Source: Cristatella mucedo (taxonomy: Eukaryota > Bryozoa > Phylactolaemata > Cristatellidae). From it: a stretch of 64,000 nt of DNA. The stretch spans positions 15,483,001-15,547,000 of the forward strand of contig WPIO01000002.1 in the NCBI GenBank assembly GCA_009760855.2. The letters run 5' to 3'. This document shows, piece by piece, positions 20,800 through 31,204 of the stretch. The number at the start of each line of letters is the position of its first letter. Position 1 is the stretch's first letter. Both the position numbers and the translations under genes were made by a program. The notes under the pieces were generated by a model. It ran no database searches, was not told where the DNA came from, and was given only the letters and a program-made list of their open reading frames with translations.

Positions 20800-23544
20800 T
20801 CAGCTGTCCTCATCCCCTGATTTAACTATGACAACGTTTATATCATTAATATAATAACATTATTATTAATATATACAAATATATTATCAATATATTCTAC
20901 AATGAAAAACAATGTATATATATATTTTCTCCAACTGTTTGCTCTCCCTGCTTTAAAGAGGTTCTTGCAACGTCAGACATAATGCCTCATCTTAATACAA
21001 TGACAACATGTTACTAGCCAAGTTCCCAGGTCATGGTGCAGCCACCAAGTTAATGCGATGGCAATTTGTGCTTGTTTTTCCTCGAGGCTTTCTTTCCAGT
21101 TAATTATTTTGTTGCTAACCGACGAGCTATCACTTAGTAGCTTGATACCTCGTCCTACACAGCGACCGGTTAGGCACTTCCTTTCTGGATACAGCAAAGT
21201 GAGATGGTCTAATTGTCTGATTTAGCAATTGCTTTGGCAAGTTGTTCGTTGACTCGTTCTTGTCTGCAAAATTGCCCGCCGACCATGCTGCTTGTCTTGT
21301 TGTTACGCTTTGAAACTCGGGTTTGGTAGAAAATATGGCCGAGGTTTCATTAGCAATGACGACTCGATGACCTGAGCGAGCCATTGCACTTCGGCTGGTT
21401 TGTCTGCTTTCTTTTAGTGTGAAAGTGGACACAAACTTATAAATAACACTTATCGCAAGGTCGCATGATGAACATTGTACATTTTAATAAAGCATGATTG
21501 CACAGACCTTTATTTGTTAGTCAGTTATATTGAGCAATATGTTAACTCTATACAGCAAAGTGATACACTTGAGTCAGTCCGTAGGCCAAGACCCAAGTAG
21601 CCCCATTACTAATCGGTTCGTGAAGCTCTGCGATGTTTTCCACTCTTCCCGAGTCTTCCTCTAAAGATAGCTGCTGCCGTTTTCTGCAGTGCGGGGCCAA
21701 CCTGACCATGTATAACAAGAGCTTTAGCTTCTCCTAAAGCAGTACTAGAGAAACCGATCTCGTTCATATTAGGCAGGTAGGCCTGTCAAATAGGCCCTTA
21801 GAACCAGCAGGTTAAGAGAAGCAGTAGCTGAAGCAGCAGAAGCTGCCAGAGGGGCTGAGATGATCATTGCTATCGTTCGACTATATGACTGGCGTGCAAT
21901 CAAGCCACGGGTTTACTTTACCAATGATTACCACGTCGAGTGAGCTATCCAAATTTTCTCCACCTCAGCTGTACACACTGAGCAGTGCTGAAGAAGCTGC
22001 AGCAGCCGTTGAATTCACCAGCTCAGGCTCCGGCTGAGAATGCACATATGACAGAATAGTAGTCACTAATCGAGCCGCACCTGACTGAGACAATTCTGCA
22101 TCTCGCACGATTGCTGATTAATTTGTTCTGAGCAATGCAGTCCGCGAGGAGATCACTTAAACTAGCGGCTCAGCAGGCGTAGACCGCTGCCCAGATGTCG
22201 AAGAAGCCCATTCGTCTATCTTCATGCTTTTAATGGTTTTTTTAATCACGTGCGTTTAACGACTTCAAATATACAAAAACGTCTAAAATAATTGGCAGAT
22301 TGCTGCTGGAAGTAGAAAGGAAGTAGAAATGCTCGTACTATGTGAGGCTGCTTCCAGTTTGACTGGATGCACTTAATAGCATTGAGCTCTAATATAATTG
22401 CGAGTTTTAGAGCAGGAGTAAAAGCGAGGACTGCCAAACTGGATTGCCTTGCAATTGACTGACAGACGCAATTGCTCTGTTCACGTGAATAGTCACGGAC
22501 CTAGGTTATGGAAGCGACAGTTATCAGTTTTAATGTGTGTCCCATTAAATAAGGAAAACTATACTTACGGCATCATGTAAAAGCAGCAAGATTGACGACT
22601 AACCCAAGGCCGGAGTGAGCAGTTAGCTTCCTTATTTTGCATACACCAGAAGAAGTTTTTTAATTAAAAGCAACTACTCATCAAACTCTCATTAGAACCT
22701 GAAGGATAAGAGAATTATTGTCAAAATCAGCAGTAAAAACCTAAAATCTGCCGAAAGATAAACGAAATAAAATTTTCAAAATTAAAAATCTTTGCAAAAT
22801 CATGAGAGAATGCTTAAAATAAGCCAAGAGCCAAATTTGGTGAACCTACTTCAGCTTGTGGCATGGACCCGGGGCAATAACGAATGACGTTTAGTCATAT
22901 AAACCCATAAAGGTAGAAACCAGACAAATTGAATATAACATTCTACTTGATAAACTTATGCTTTAAATAGTTAGGAAGAATCTACTGTCAGCCAAGAACA
23001 CTTTGGCACAGAAAACCATCGTTCACCGTAAAATTCCCCGGGAGCTACAGTCTCAAGTACGAGAGAAATCTGACGAATTGGGAACAGCCTTGAGCTTCTC
23101 TGTGCCCTCCACCAATCTTTTACTTTGATTGTACTAGTTTATGCCTGTAAATAATCCTTAGAAATTGGACTGCTGCGTCTTCTACTTTCTTGCTGCTGGT
23201 GATGAGGGCTCATTCTATCAGCTTCTGTCGTACGCCATTAAGCAGGCTCTCCTGCTGTCTCTCCGGACCTGTTAATGTTGGAGCGACTGACGAACGGAAT
23301 TTCTCCGATGTCAGCAAAGAAAGTCCACAAATAAGATAGCTCTACTTGGAGTAGTCCCGTAGCCGCCTTTTAATCAACTCTTTCTTTCACTGTCTTTGGC
23401 TAACGCAATCACCATTTAGATCGAAAGAATCTGTAGACATTCAGCTGACGTCAGACCCATGCAGTTGCCAACGAGCTCGTAGGCACCAACAGTTGCTCTT
23501 ATAATGCTGTTACTGCCAACGAGCTAATGCAGTAGCATTGGTCT
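20800..23544. other. Host non-coding DNA up to element B
   Basis: Several short ORFs (under 100 codons) on both strands have no recognisable product. The base composition shifts to AT-rich at about 23.55 kb. Confidence 0.4.
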
Positions 23545-23561
23545 AGAAGTCATTAGCAGTC

Positions 23562-23878
23562 TTGATAGAACTAATTAAACAAGGAACAGATATTGATGTA
23601 TCAGGGAAAGTACAAAACTCAGAATTAAAGAATCGACTGGACTATACAAAACATGGAAGGAAATTAGTTGTGGAGGGTTGCGTGGATTTCTCACCAGCAT
23701 TAACGAAAGATATAAAAAAGTTGAAATTACTGCAGTTGGTAGCAAAACAGAATGCAATTATAAGGCTGACAGTGCTATTTTACTTAGTAATCTTTATGCT
23801 AGAGGAGCAAGTACAGAGGAGATTGATAGAGAAGTTAAGAAATTACTTAGTGAGTTAAAGAAACTATGTACCAATTAA
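23562..23878 (+). pseudogene. Unknown element protein, frameshifted
   Basis: The first part (23562-23680) reads IELIKQGTDIDVSGKVQNSE. The second (from about 23678) reads FLTSINERYKKVEITAVGS and ends in a charged helix, TEEIDREVKKLLSELKK, at TAA 23876-23878. The two frames overlap and appear to be one gene with a one-base shift near 23680. It is close to the left limit of element B and converges on the HNH gene. No family is recognised. Confidence 0.4.
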
Positions 23879-24435
23879 TAATCAGTACATGTAACAAGTT
23901 TATTGTCTCATCTAAACAATAAGTAAAATTAAGTCGTGCAAATTCAAGATGAAGTTTTATTGCCATCATATCGCAAGCAGCCGCCGCATCAACAGGATCT
24001 TCAAATAACCCCAAGTGATATTTTTGTTTATCTATTGCAATATAAGATTGCCATTTGTTTGATTTTGTATTAAAACAAACCCCTACAAATCTACTTGTTC
24101 TATCATTTTGTTTTACTCTATTTCTATTATTTTCTGAACTATTTGCTTCACGTAGATTATTGAAACAATTATTTAGTTCGTTTCCATCAATGTGATCAAT
24201 TTCTTGCAAAGGCATTTTACCAGTCACTAGAAACCAGGCAATTCTATGTAACTGATATCTCTTTCCATCTATTTGTATAATTCTACATCTATTTCCATTT
24301 ATCGTTCCTGCTTCTGAGCCAGGAGATACACCACCACGATGAGTTGTATGCCTGAACTTTCCTGTAAAATCATTATAATTCAATAATTCATTAACCCTCT
24401 CTCTCTCTCAAAGCATCAATTTCATCTTGATTCAT
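23847..24435 (-). pseudogene. HNH endonuclease with AP2-like domain, start frameshifted
   Basis: The main frame (24383-23847) holds the HNH core: LHRIAWFLVTG, EIDHIDGNELNN and NLREANSSENNRNRVKQ. The AP2-like segment SNKWQSYIAIDKQKYHLGLFED follows. A better start is the ATG at 24435 (MNQDEIDALRER), under a TATATAGAA motif. It is joined to the main frame only through a GA-repeat that is out of register, so slippage in that repeat broke the gene. The layout and the N-terminus match the HNH gene at 3890-4454. Such enzymes are usually selfish homing nucleases. Confidence 0.75.
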
Positions 24436-24486
24436 TTCTATATATTGTTTCATACCTGTTCAAATTATCTTATTATATATAGAAAT
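24436..24486. promoter_or_regulatory. Divergent start region with two TATATAG motifs
   Basis: CAATATATAGAA reads towards the HNH gene on the minus strand, and TTATATATAGAAAT reads towards the ATG at 24487. Each ends within three bases of its ATG. Confidence 0.55.
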
Positions 24487-25181
24487 ATGTATCAAGAAGC
24501 AAAACTATCTCTCTCTGATCATCAAGTAAAACAAATTCATAAATCAAAAACCTATCTCAACCCGACTTAAACACTCTGATTTAACCGGTAGTATTCCTAT
24601 TATTCATACAAAGACTCAACTAAACAAAAACAGGAAGCGGTATTGTCGGTTTTATAAATCTACTATCTGGCGGTAGAGAATTTCACTTAAAACTGCCAAA
24701 AGGCGTTCAATCAGAATTCGTACCAAATGGGAGTTTCAATAATACAGGTCGTTACTCATATGTGGGACCAGGAACAAAATTTACACAGAGAATGGATGAA
24801 GGCTGTGTCGGTGTCAATAATTTAGATGCACGTGGGCTCATTCACGACCATACATACACTGAAACAAGTTCAATGTCTGAACCAAAACGCACAGAAATAA
24901 AAAATTTATCAGATCTCGTTCTTGCAGGATCGGCAGCACGTATTGCATACGATCAACGTCAAGCACCAAGTGTTCGTGAAGATGCGAAAACAGTTGCAGC
25001 AATTATGTCAGCAAAGGCCAAACTTGGATTAGGTCTTATTGGAGGTTCTATTTTAGATAGTCAATTTGCAATGGATTTCCTAAAAGATAAAGTATCAAAT
25101 CCATCAATTATAAGTAAGATAAAAAACCTAGTAGATAAGATGTTAGCTATAAGTAAAAAAAAGATGAAAAAAATTATGTAA
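24487..25181 (+). pseudogene. VP1-like protein with phospholipase A2 domain
   Basis: The gene starts MYQEAKLSLSDHQVKQIHKS at 24487; frameshifts at about 24570-24640 separate it from the main frame, which is open to TAA 25179-25181. The N-terminal part resembles the helix-rich lead of adintovirus/Polinton proteins and leads to GFINLLSGG. The PLA2 signature follows: YSYVGPGTKF (calcium-binding loop) and NLDARGLIHDHTY with the catalytic His-Asp pair, as in the parvovirus VP1 family. A C-terminal Ala/Lys-rich segment follows. In parvoviruses this domain breaches the endosome; a similar entry role is inferred here. The usual Ala-x-x-HD-x-x-Y spacing is kept, but activity cannot be judged by eye. 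Confidence 0.7.
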
Positions 25182-25234
25182 CTAATCAAATTTGTATTAT
25201 GCTTTTTATGTTTTTTGCTTGTATTTCTATATAT

Positions 25235-25712
25235 CTAATAATCAGCAGGATGAAACTTATCTTGTTTCTTATCTACAGCATAAACTTTAACTTGTTCAAG
25301 CTTCAATCTAGTATTGAATCTTTCTTCTGAATCATAAGTATTTTTAGTTACATAATAGAATTCCAGTAACAGCAATGTCATTTCCAAATTTTTGAATTAT
25401 TTCAGCAACACTACCGAATTTAATTTGTTTGTTCTTTTGATCAAAGAATTTACTTGGTTTAAAATCAAATACGACTCTCATACCAATAGTTGAACGACTA
25501 GACATATCTTAGCCACTATATTTAAGTTTCATACTCGCTCTATTAGCAATATCTTCTAGAACAGGTCTCATATCTTCAGTGATATAAATCCATGCATTGA
25601 AGTAAGGTTTAGAATCTGTACTCATTTTCTCTTCAATATGAACACGTGCTAGTTCTCCTTTAGGAATTACAACGGAGGCATTTTCAAGTACTACAAATTT
25701 TTTGTTATCCAT
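25235..25712 (-). pseudogene. Unknown element protein (about 155 residues), one stop and one shift
   Basis: It starts MDNKKFVVLENASVVIPKG at 25712, directly after CCATATATAGAA on the minus strand. A stop at 25509-25511 and a shift near 25355 divide it. Later pieces read STIGMRVVFDFKPSKFFDQK and EQVKVYAVDKKQD. Mixed beta-type composition with FNAWIYIT would suit a small nucleic-acid-binding fold, but I recognise no family. It is downstream of the protease on the same strand. Confidence 0.45.
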
Positions 25713-25774
25713 TTCTATATATGGAAAAGAAAATGCTTAAATTAAATTAACAATTCCATTGTCGATACAAAATC

Positions 25775-28140
25775 TTATTCTTGCATTAGTTTTAAGAAGA
25801 TTAGACACCTTCTTCCACAATCTGTTTGATCGTATTCTTGTAGTTTAAGGGGGTAGCCTCCAAAATAAGGAGGTAGGTCCACAAAAAATGGTCAATTTAT
25901 TTGAAATTCGCGTATTAAAGATAAACTAGTTATAAATGCAAGCTCAAATTTTGGTGGTTGTAAGATGACTGGAACATAGTCAATAAAATTATTATGTAAG
26001 ACCTATCTAAACCGGAAGTCGTACATCGAGCTCAACAAAATAATTTTGTTTGAAAAATAACTGAGCCGGAACTGCGGTTTTCTGGTGAACTCTGCGAATA
26101 TAAGCTACTCAGCCCTAAACGGACCCTCAAAAAATAACTGGGAAATGATAAAACGTAAGAAATTTTCGGAAATGACACGCCCCTCGAGATCAAACGTCCG
26201 ACTGGTAGTACGACAAGATGATAAAAGAGTAAACCCCCTATCGGCAGGGTGTCTAGTCCAGCCTCTGCTTCCCCGCCCCGCCCATAGCAACTGGCGGTAA
26301 ACGGCATTACAAGGCCCACTCCTTATTTACTTGGCAGAAAACTGCTAACATTGGTATGTTTACATCAGATCACAAACCGGAAGTGACTGTCGTTCGGCCA
26401 GTAGACGAACATTAGGGATAATGTATTGAGAATTTACTGCTGCCGGGGCCGCCGTAACTAAGGAGTCCATTATCACGGCACCGCATGAATCCTGGGACAG
26501 CTGATCCAGTTCCTGTAGCCGCCATCACGCACGAGGCGTCGGCCGCGAGTAGTCCTTTGTTCGGCGGCCGGTCAGCGTGGTGACTTGGATGGAACTAGCG
26601 CGTCGTTTACTGGAAGCCAGTCTGAAAAGGTTGATTCATTTCTATTCAAAATAAATGTAGGTGATTTCAAGTTCTCATTTATGTCGTTACTAGTTAGATA
26701 TTTGTATTGGCGAATGCCGGTGAGCCGCCCGGCTGTACCCTGGATTGCCGGCCTACCGTATGATATCGCGGATATGATCTGCTTAGGCTGTATAAGGTTC
26801 TTGTTAGGTTGACCTATTCCTAAGATCCATATTTATCTATTTATTGAATTGTTCGTGTGATTATAGCGTTTCCTAGTGCTGCCTCTTGGTTATAGCTTGG
26901 AGTTCTCAAGTTTATCTGCATACGACAGTCCAATGCCTGCTGTCATTTATGTCATATCTCCTAAAATGATGATCCGATATCCTTCAAACTTTGGAATGTA
27001 TGATTGATTGTAGTTACAGAATCATTCCAGCCTTCTCGCACGCGTATTGGACCTCAGTAGATTGACTTGTTTTGGTCAAAACTGGCTGTGTTTGTTGTGC
27101 TAAGCCTTTGTAATCCTTTCACTCACATGACGTAAAAATGTCACAGGTAGGCTACTTGTGACCCAATCAACGTGAAATTTGAATTACATGCTCCTAAGTA
27201 TGTGCTTTGATGTTGTATGGCGACAAATATAGTAACGCTCTTGTTATTCCATGTCACCTGCATGCTTTGGCACCTTAAATTGGCTTCTCTGAGTGCTGTC
27301 ACAACAGTAGTACTTGGTACATGGTACAGTGTACAACTTGGTCGATACTGGGACTATCTGTGTGAAACTTGGAATATATGTGGAGCTCACCTGTCTTATC
27401 CCTCCCCACCTGGGCATGTATGCATGATGGGTGTGTATGCATATAATGTGCCTGTCACAAAGTGTCCGTGGGCTGTGTTCGTGATGGCAGTCAACAGTTT
27501 GAGATGTCAAAATTTTTTTTTTAAGTTTTTTGTGGGGGAGAGTGACAAGTGGAATGTCTTGCATTTGTTGAGTGGTTTGCTATATTTCTGCAAAAACATT
27601 TTTCTGACCTGAAAACTGAGGAGCTGCCTTTTACCAGCAGTCCTATACGTGACCTTGGATTTTTAAAGGTCATCATAAGGTCAAAACATATATTATATCA
27701 AACGATAGCTAATGGTACCACTGTTCTTCGTGCCAATTTTCATGCCAATCAGTTTACTCGTCTTCGTACAATATTTTTAAACATGCTTTGGAGGGACAAC
27801 TCCCCCTATTAGCGGCCATTTTGAGGGATAACTCCTACTACTGCCGGACTTAGCCCCAATATGTCTGAAATGTCGATATAACACCAAAATAATTCATGAC
27901 TTCAGGCATTGGTGGAGCACCGAATGAATCAAGGTAAAAAAATTTAGATCCTTTTTCAAGCGCTAACCAGTGATATATTGCTTCTTGAGAATCACCAGTA
28001 TTACAAATAAGACATTCATTATTTATTGGTTTTGTTAGTTCATCTCTTGCAAAGACACCTCTAAAATTATGTATACCTTATTCTTTTATTTAATTATTTA
28101 TTTCTATATCTGTTAAAGGTGACGATTTTACTTTTTTTTT
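25775..28140 (-). pseudogene. PRO: Adenain-type cysteine protease, split by a 2.0-kb insertion
   Basis: Two separated pieces fit one gene. The N-terminal piece (about 28140-27858) reads NFRGVFARDELTK, then IYHWLAL with the catalytic His, YFDSFGAPPMPEV with the Asp-containing strand, and stops at the insertion. The C-terminal piece (25848-25775) reads LQEYDQTDCGRRCLIFLK, the catalytic-Cys motif of adenovirus/Polinton proteases, and ends at TAA. In this family such proteases cut capsid precursors during maturation. The N-terminal piece also has two stops near 28090-28110. The gene follows the DUF5679-like gene on the minus strand. Confidence 0.8.
25849..27857. mobile_element. 2.0-kb non-coding insertion in the protease gene
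   Basis: The GC content and sequence differ from the flanks. The left edge reads GGGGGTAGCCTCC and the right edge GGACTTAGCCCC, so the ends begin GGGG on both strands and are weakly inverted. No protein of known type is seen inside. Clear target duplications are not visible. It is most easily read as a non-autonomous DNA transposon, though filler DNA after a break is possible. The limits are exact to a few bases only. Confidence 0.6.
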
Positions 28141-28149
28141 AGTTTGTCA

Positions 28150-28587
28150 ATGGTTTTTTAAGCTCTGCAATCATTTGTTCTTTATCAGCACATCCACCTG
28201 TATGTCTTTTAGCAGTACCTGAGAATTCTTTACTAAGGTCATTTGATATTGATGCAAAGATTGTAAAGGTTGTAGACTCTTTTTTCTGTCATTCTATTAA
28301 AATCATCAGATATACTAGCACCTTTTGATCCTGTACCTAATCTTTTCCCGTGAGATAGACGACCAGTTCCTAATATTTTTCCTTGAGATAGACCACCAGT
28401 GCCAGTTCTTTTACCTTGAGATAGTGAAGCACCTTCATCAGATCTTAATTTAACAAACTTTGACTTCTTACTATTGCAAATAGTACAAAACACCTTTTAA
28501 CATTCCTCTTATTCCTTTAGTTGAATCTACTTCAACATACTCTTCATGGATTGTATCAGTTTGTTTTTTACACTTCAAACAATACAT
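28150..28587 (-). pseudogene. DUF5679-like zinc protein with internal repeats
   Basis: It starts MYCLKCKKQTDT at 28587. After a shift near 28490 it reads FCTICNSKKSKFVK, giving two C-x2-C pairs as in the DUF5679 family found in Polinton-like viruses. Three imperfect copies of an 11-12-residue unit follow, of the form LSQGK-GTG. A decayed helical tail (ADKEQMIAELKK) lies in another frame. It is divergent from the ATPase gene. The role is unknown; similar small zinc proteins occur next to packaging genes in related viruses. Confidence 0.55.
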
Positions 28588-28613
28588 TTCCTTATCTATT
28601 ATAATATAGAAAA
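28588..28613. promoter_or_regulatory. Divergent start region, zinc protein / ATPase
   Basis: Only 26 bases separate the two ATGs. TAATATAGAAAA abuts the ATPase ATG. The minus strand reads TAATAGATAAGGAA before the other. Confidence 0.5.
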
Positions 28614-29288
28614 ATGTCCTTGCAAGTTAGAGCTCTCAATTTTGGACAGTATATAGATACTGGACATAAAGAGCCTTTACCTAAAGTTCCTGTTAAAGCA
28701 TTAGTGCTTGAACCAAGTGGAACAGGTAAATCGCAATTAGTAATGAATTGGTTATTTTATGGTAAGCTCAGTTATGATACATGTACAATCATCACTTCAA
28801 GTTTAGATCAAATAATATTTCGTGGTCTTATGGCAATGAGTAGAGAAAATCGTGCTTATGTTGGGGTTAATGGCATTGATGATATGCCTGAAGTTGATTC
28901 ATACAGAAATTGTAAGAATGTTGTTGTATTAGATGATTTGATGACAGAAGATCAATCTAAGATCTTAAATTATTTTACTAGAAGTAGACATAAAGGATTG
29001 AATATATTCTATCTTGCTCAAGGATTCACTAATGTTCCTAGAAGAGAAATAGGAAACAATATAAATATGATCTTTAAAAAAAATTATACTGATACAGAAT
29101 ATATTCGTGATTCATACATTCGTGATTATGTTGGTGATATAGATAAGAGACAGTTTAGAGAATGTGTTAATTTGTGTACTAGAAATAGATTTAGTTATTG
29201 TGTTATTGATCTAACTAAAACAGAATCAGAAGGAAGATTTTGGTCAGTAGATAAAACAGGCAAGCAATTAATAAATATTTTTAATTGA
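28614..29288 (+). CDS. ATPase: FtsK/HerA-type genome packaging ATPase
   Basis: An intact ORF of 224 codons. Walker A is EPSGTGKSQLV at residues 38-48 (the first Gly of the usual G-x-x-G-x-GKS is Glu). Walker B is KNVVVLDDLM at about residue 104. IFYLAQ, near residue 144, follows ARSRHK-like text and fits the sensor region of A32-like ATPases. Length and motifs match Polinton and adintovirus packaging ATPases, which drive DNA into the capsid. It is the first gene of the plus-strand late block and has a TATAG motif at its start. The P-loop change may reduce activity, although the GKS core is intact. A remnant of the C-terminus is seen in element C at 57156-57347. Confidence 0.85.
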   Translation: MSLQVRALNFGQYIDTGHKEPLPKVPVKALVLEPSGTGKSQLVMNWLFYGKLSYDTCTIITSSLDQIIFRGLMAMSRENRAYVGVNGIDDMPEVDSYRNCKNVVVLDDLMTEDQSKILNYFTRSRHKGLNIFYLAQGFTNVPRREIGNNINMIFKKNYTDTEYIRDSYIRDYVGDIDKRQFRECVNLCTRNRFSYCVIDLTKTESEGRFWSVDKTGKQLINIFN

Positions 29289-29299
29289 ATAAAGGGTAA

Positions 29300-30335
29300 A
29301 TGATAAATGGTAAAATATACGCAAGTAAAAGCAAACCTTACAAGAGAAGTGTTCAAGAAGCATTAGATTTAGAGAATAAACTTACTAATTTAGAAAGTTT
29401 GCGTGTTGCCAGTATTTTTGATAGTAGTCAAGAGATACAAAGAATTGAAGCAGAAATGCAAGCAAGAGATAGAGTTGAACATGAATTGAATGAACGTGCG
29501 TTAGAGAAATCAACTGATAACTCTGGTAATGCTGTTATTGATAAACTAAAGAAAATTAGACCTACACTTGCTATTAAAATGAAACAGCATGAAGTAGTAC
29601 AAAAAGCATTAGGACAAAAAGCACCTGTAGATATTTCTAGTATAATAAAAACGATTTGCTGCTATTTCAGATGGTAAACCTAAAAAAGTGGTCAGTATTG
29701 CAAATCAAGCAAAGACATATTATGCTAATCGAGATGTAAGAGAAGCAACTGATTCACTTCAAAAAGGAATTGCAGATCATCTTAATGTTAGTCATTCAAC
29801 TGGTAAGAAACCTAGGAAAAGAGTTAAAAAAGCAAAAGTGGTTCAAGAACCTGCTCCCGTTGTTCAAAAAGCTATACCAATTGCTGTTCAAGGATCACCT
29901 GCTCAATCTGAAACAGATGTTTTAAAAGAGAAGAAAAAATATCGTCTTGATAACATTAAAACTACAGGATCAGTATCTAATAATGTAAGAAGAGCTATAG
30001 AAAATATGAGAGTAGATAATAAAGAATCATTTGATTCTGACATTGTATTTCTTCTTTCACAATTAAGAGCTTTGGGTTCAAGAAAACCTGCGGAAAATTT
30101 GATTTATAGTTATCTTAATTTCAATCCTGTTGGTAAAGGAATAGAGATAGTTCCGGTAATTGTGAAAAGTGAAAAAGAAGTAGTTAATAAACTTGACTTG
30201 TGGCTAAGTGAACTTGCTGCTGGAAATAGAGGTGTAATACCTTCGATAAGTTTTGCTGTTGATTATCTTGCTAAGTCTCGAAAGGCTCCAAAGAAATATG
30301 TTGCAAGGATAAACAATCGTTTATTTAATATATAG
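29300..30335 (+). pseudogene. Long charged structural-type protein, one frameshift
   Basis: Two frames, 29300-29677 and about 29650-30335, join in an A-run near 29648. The second has no ATG of its own, so they are best read as one gene of about 345 residues. The first part is helical and charged (RIEAEMQARDRVEHELNER). The middle is basic (GKKPRKRVKKAKVVQ) and Pro/Ala-rich. The C-terminal part contains GKGIEIVPVIVKSE and SFAVDYLAKSRKAPKKYV. Element C keeps matching pieces (KGKGVDIVPMF and AVDYSDDVNKVPKK) in the same place. The function is unknown; position between the ATPase and capsid genes suggests a virion protein. Confidence 0.5.
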
Positions 30336-30337
30336 AA
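30327..30337 (+). promoter_or_regulatory. AATATATAGAA motif before penton-like X
   Basis: It directly precedes the ATG at 30338 and contains the upstream gene's stop codon TAG. Confidence 0.55.
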
Positions 30338-31186
30338 ATGAGTGACTTGATAAAAATTGCTAGTGAAATATTAAAGAGTGCTGAAAGTATTAGGAGAACT
30401 AGCCATGCAAGTAAAGAAGGATATGTTTTTAATATAACTGGTACAGCTAATCCTATTAAAGTTAAGATTAATATACCAATATTATTAAGATGTAAAAACT
30501 TTAAGATTTGCTTTAAGAAGTTCAGTGGAAAAAACACTATAAAAAATATAACTGAATCTAATAATACATTTGTTTATAGAATAGCAGGTAGCTCAGAACA
30601 AGCAGTAACAATCAAACCTGGTATATATACTGCTAATACAGATGATTTAAATATTGGTGTTCCAGATTTAATTACTAATTCAGTTGCACAATCATCTACA
30701 ACGGATAAATTTATATTTACTTATGATAGTTCTACTGCTAGTTCATTTATTACTATGCCTGTTGGTTGGACATTCCTTGCTAGTAAGTCTAGTATTGCAA
30801 GTATACTTGGTTTCACAAGTGCTGCTTATACAACTGATCCAAAGTTTTCAGAAATGTATCCTGGTGTTACTCCTGTTGTTTGTACGCCTAATATAAAGTT
30901 TGCATCTGAAGGAGAAATCAATATGCCAAATTTAAGTAGAATACTTGTAAGTTGTAATTTAGTTGCTAGTGGAACTAGTTTCATAGTTGGAAGAGAAACA
31001 CAAGTATTAAGAAGTTTTCCTTATGATTTCTATCTATGGGAAAGTATGATATATGAACCAACTACTGTTTAATATCATAATGTTGCTAGTGATTCTATTT
31101 CTGATATAGAAACTACTGTAACTGATCAGAATTTGAATGTTCTACATTTTAATTCTCAAGAAATTACAGTTGTTATAGAAATTCTT
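30338..31186 (+). pseudogene. Penton-like protein X, premature stop
   Basis: The ORF is open for 244 codons to TAA 31070-31072. Homology with element C continues in the same frame to about EITVVIEILEV at 31186. The protein is beta-rich and has VTIKPGIYTANTDDLNIGV, then FIFTYDSSTAS and SIASILGFTS. The same PG-Y / F-D / LGF order occurs in the next gene, so the two may be paralogous capsid proteins. In element C the corresponding gene has a stop just after EIL; here that stop is lost and the frame runs straight into the next gene. Confidence 0.5.
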
Positions 31187-31204
31187 GAAGTTTACTATCA
31201 GAAA

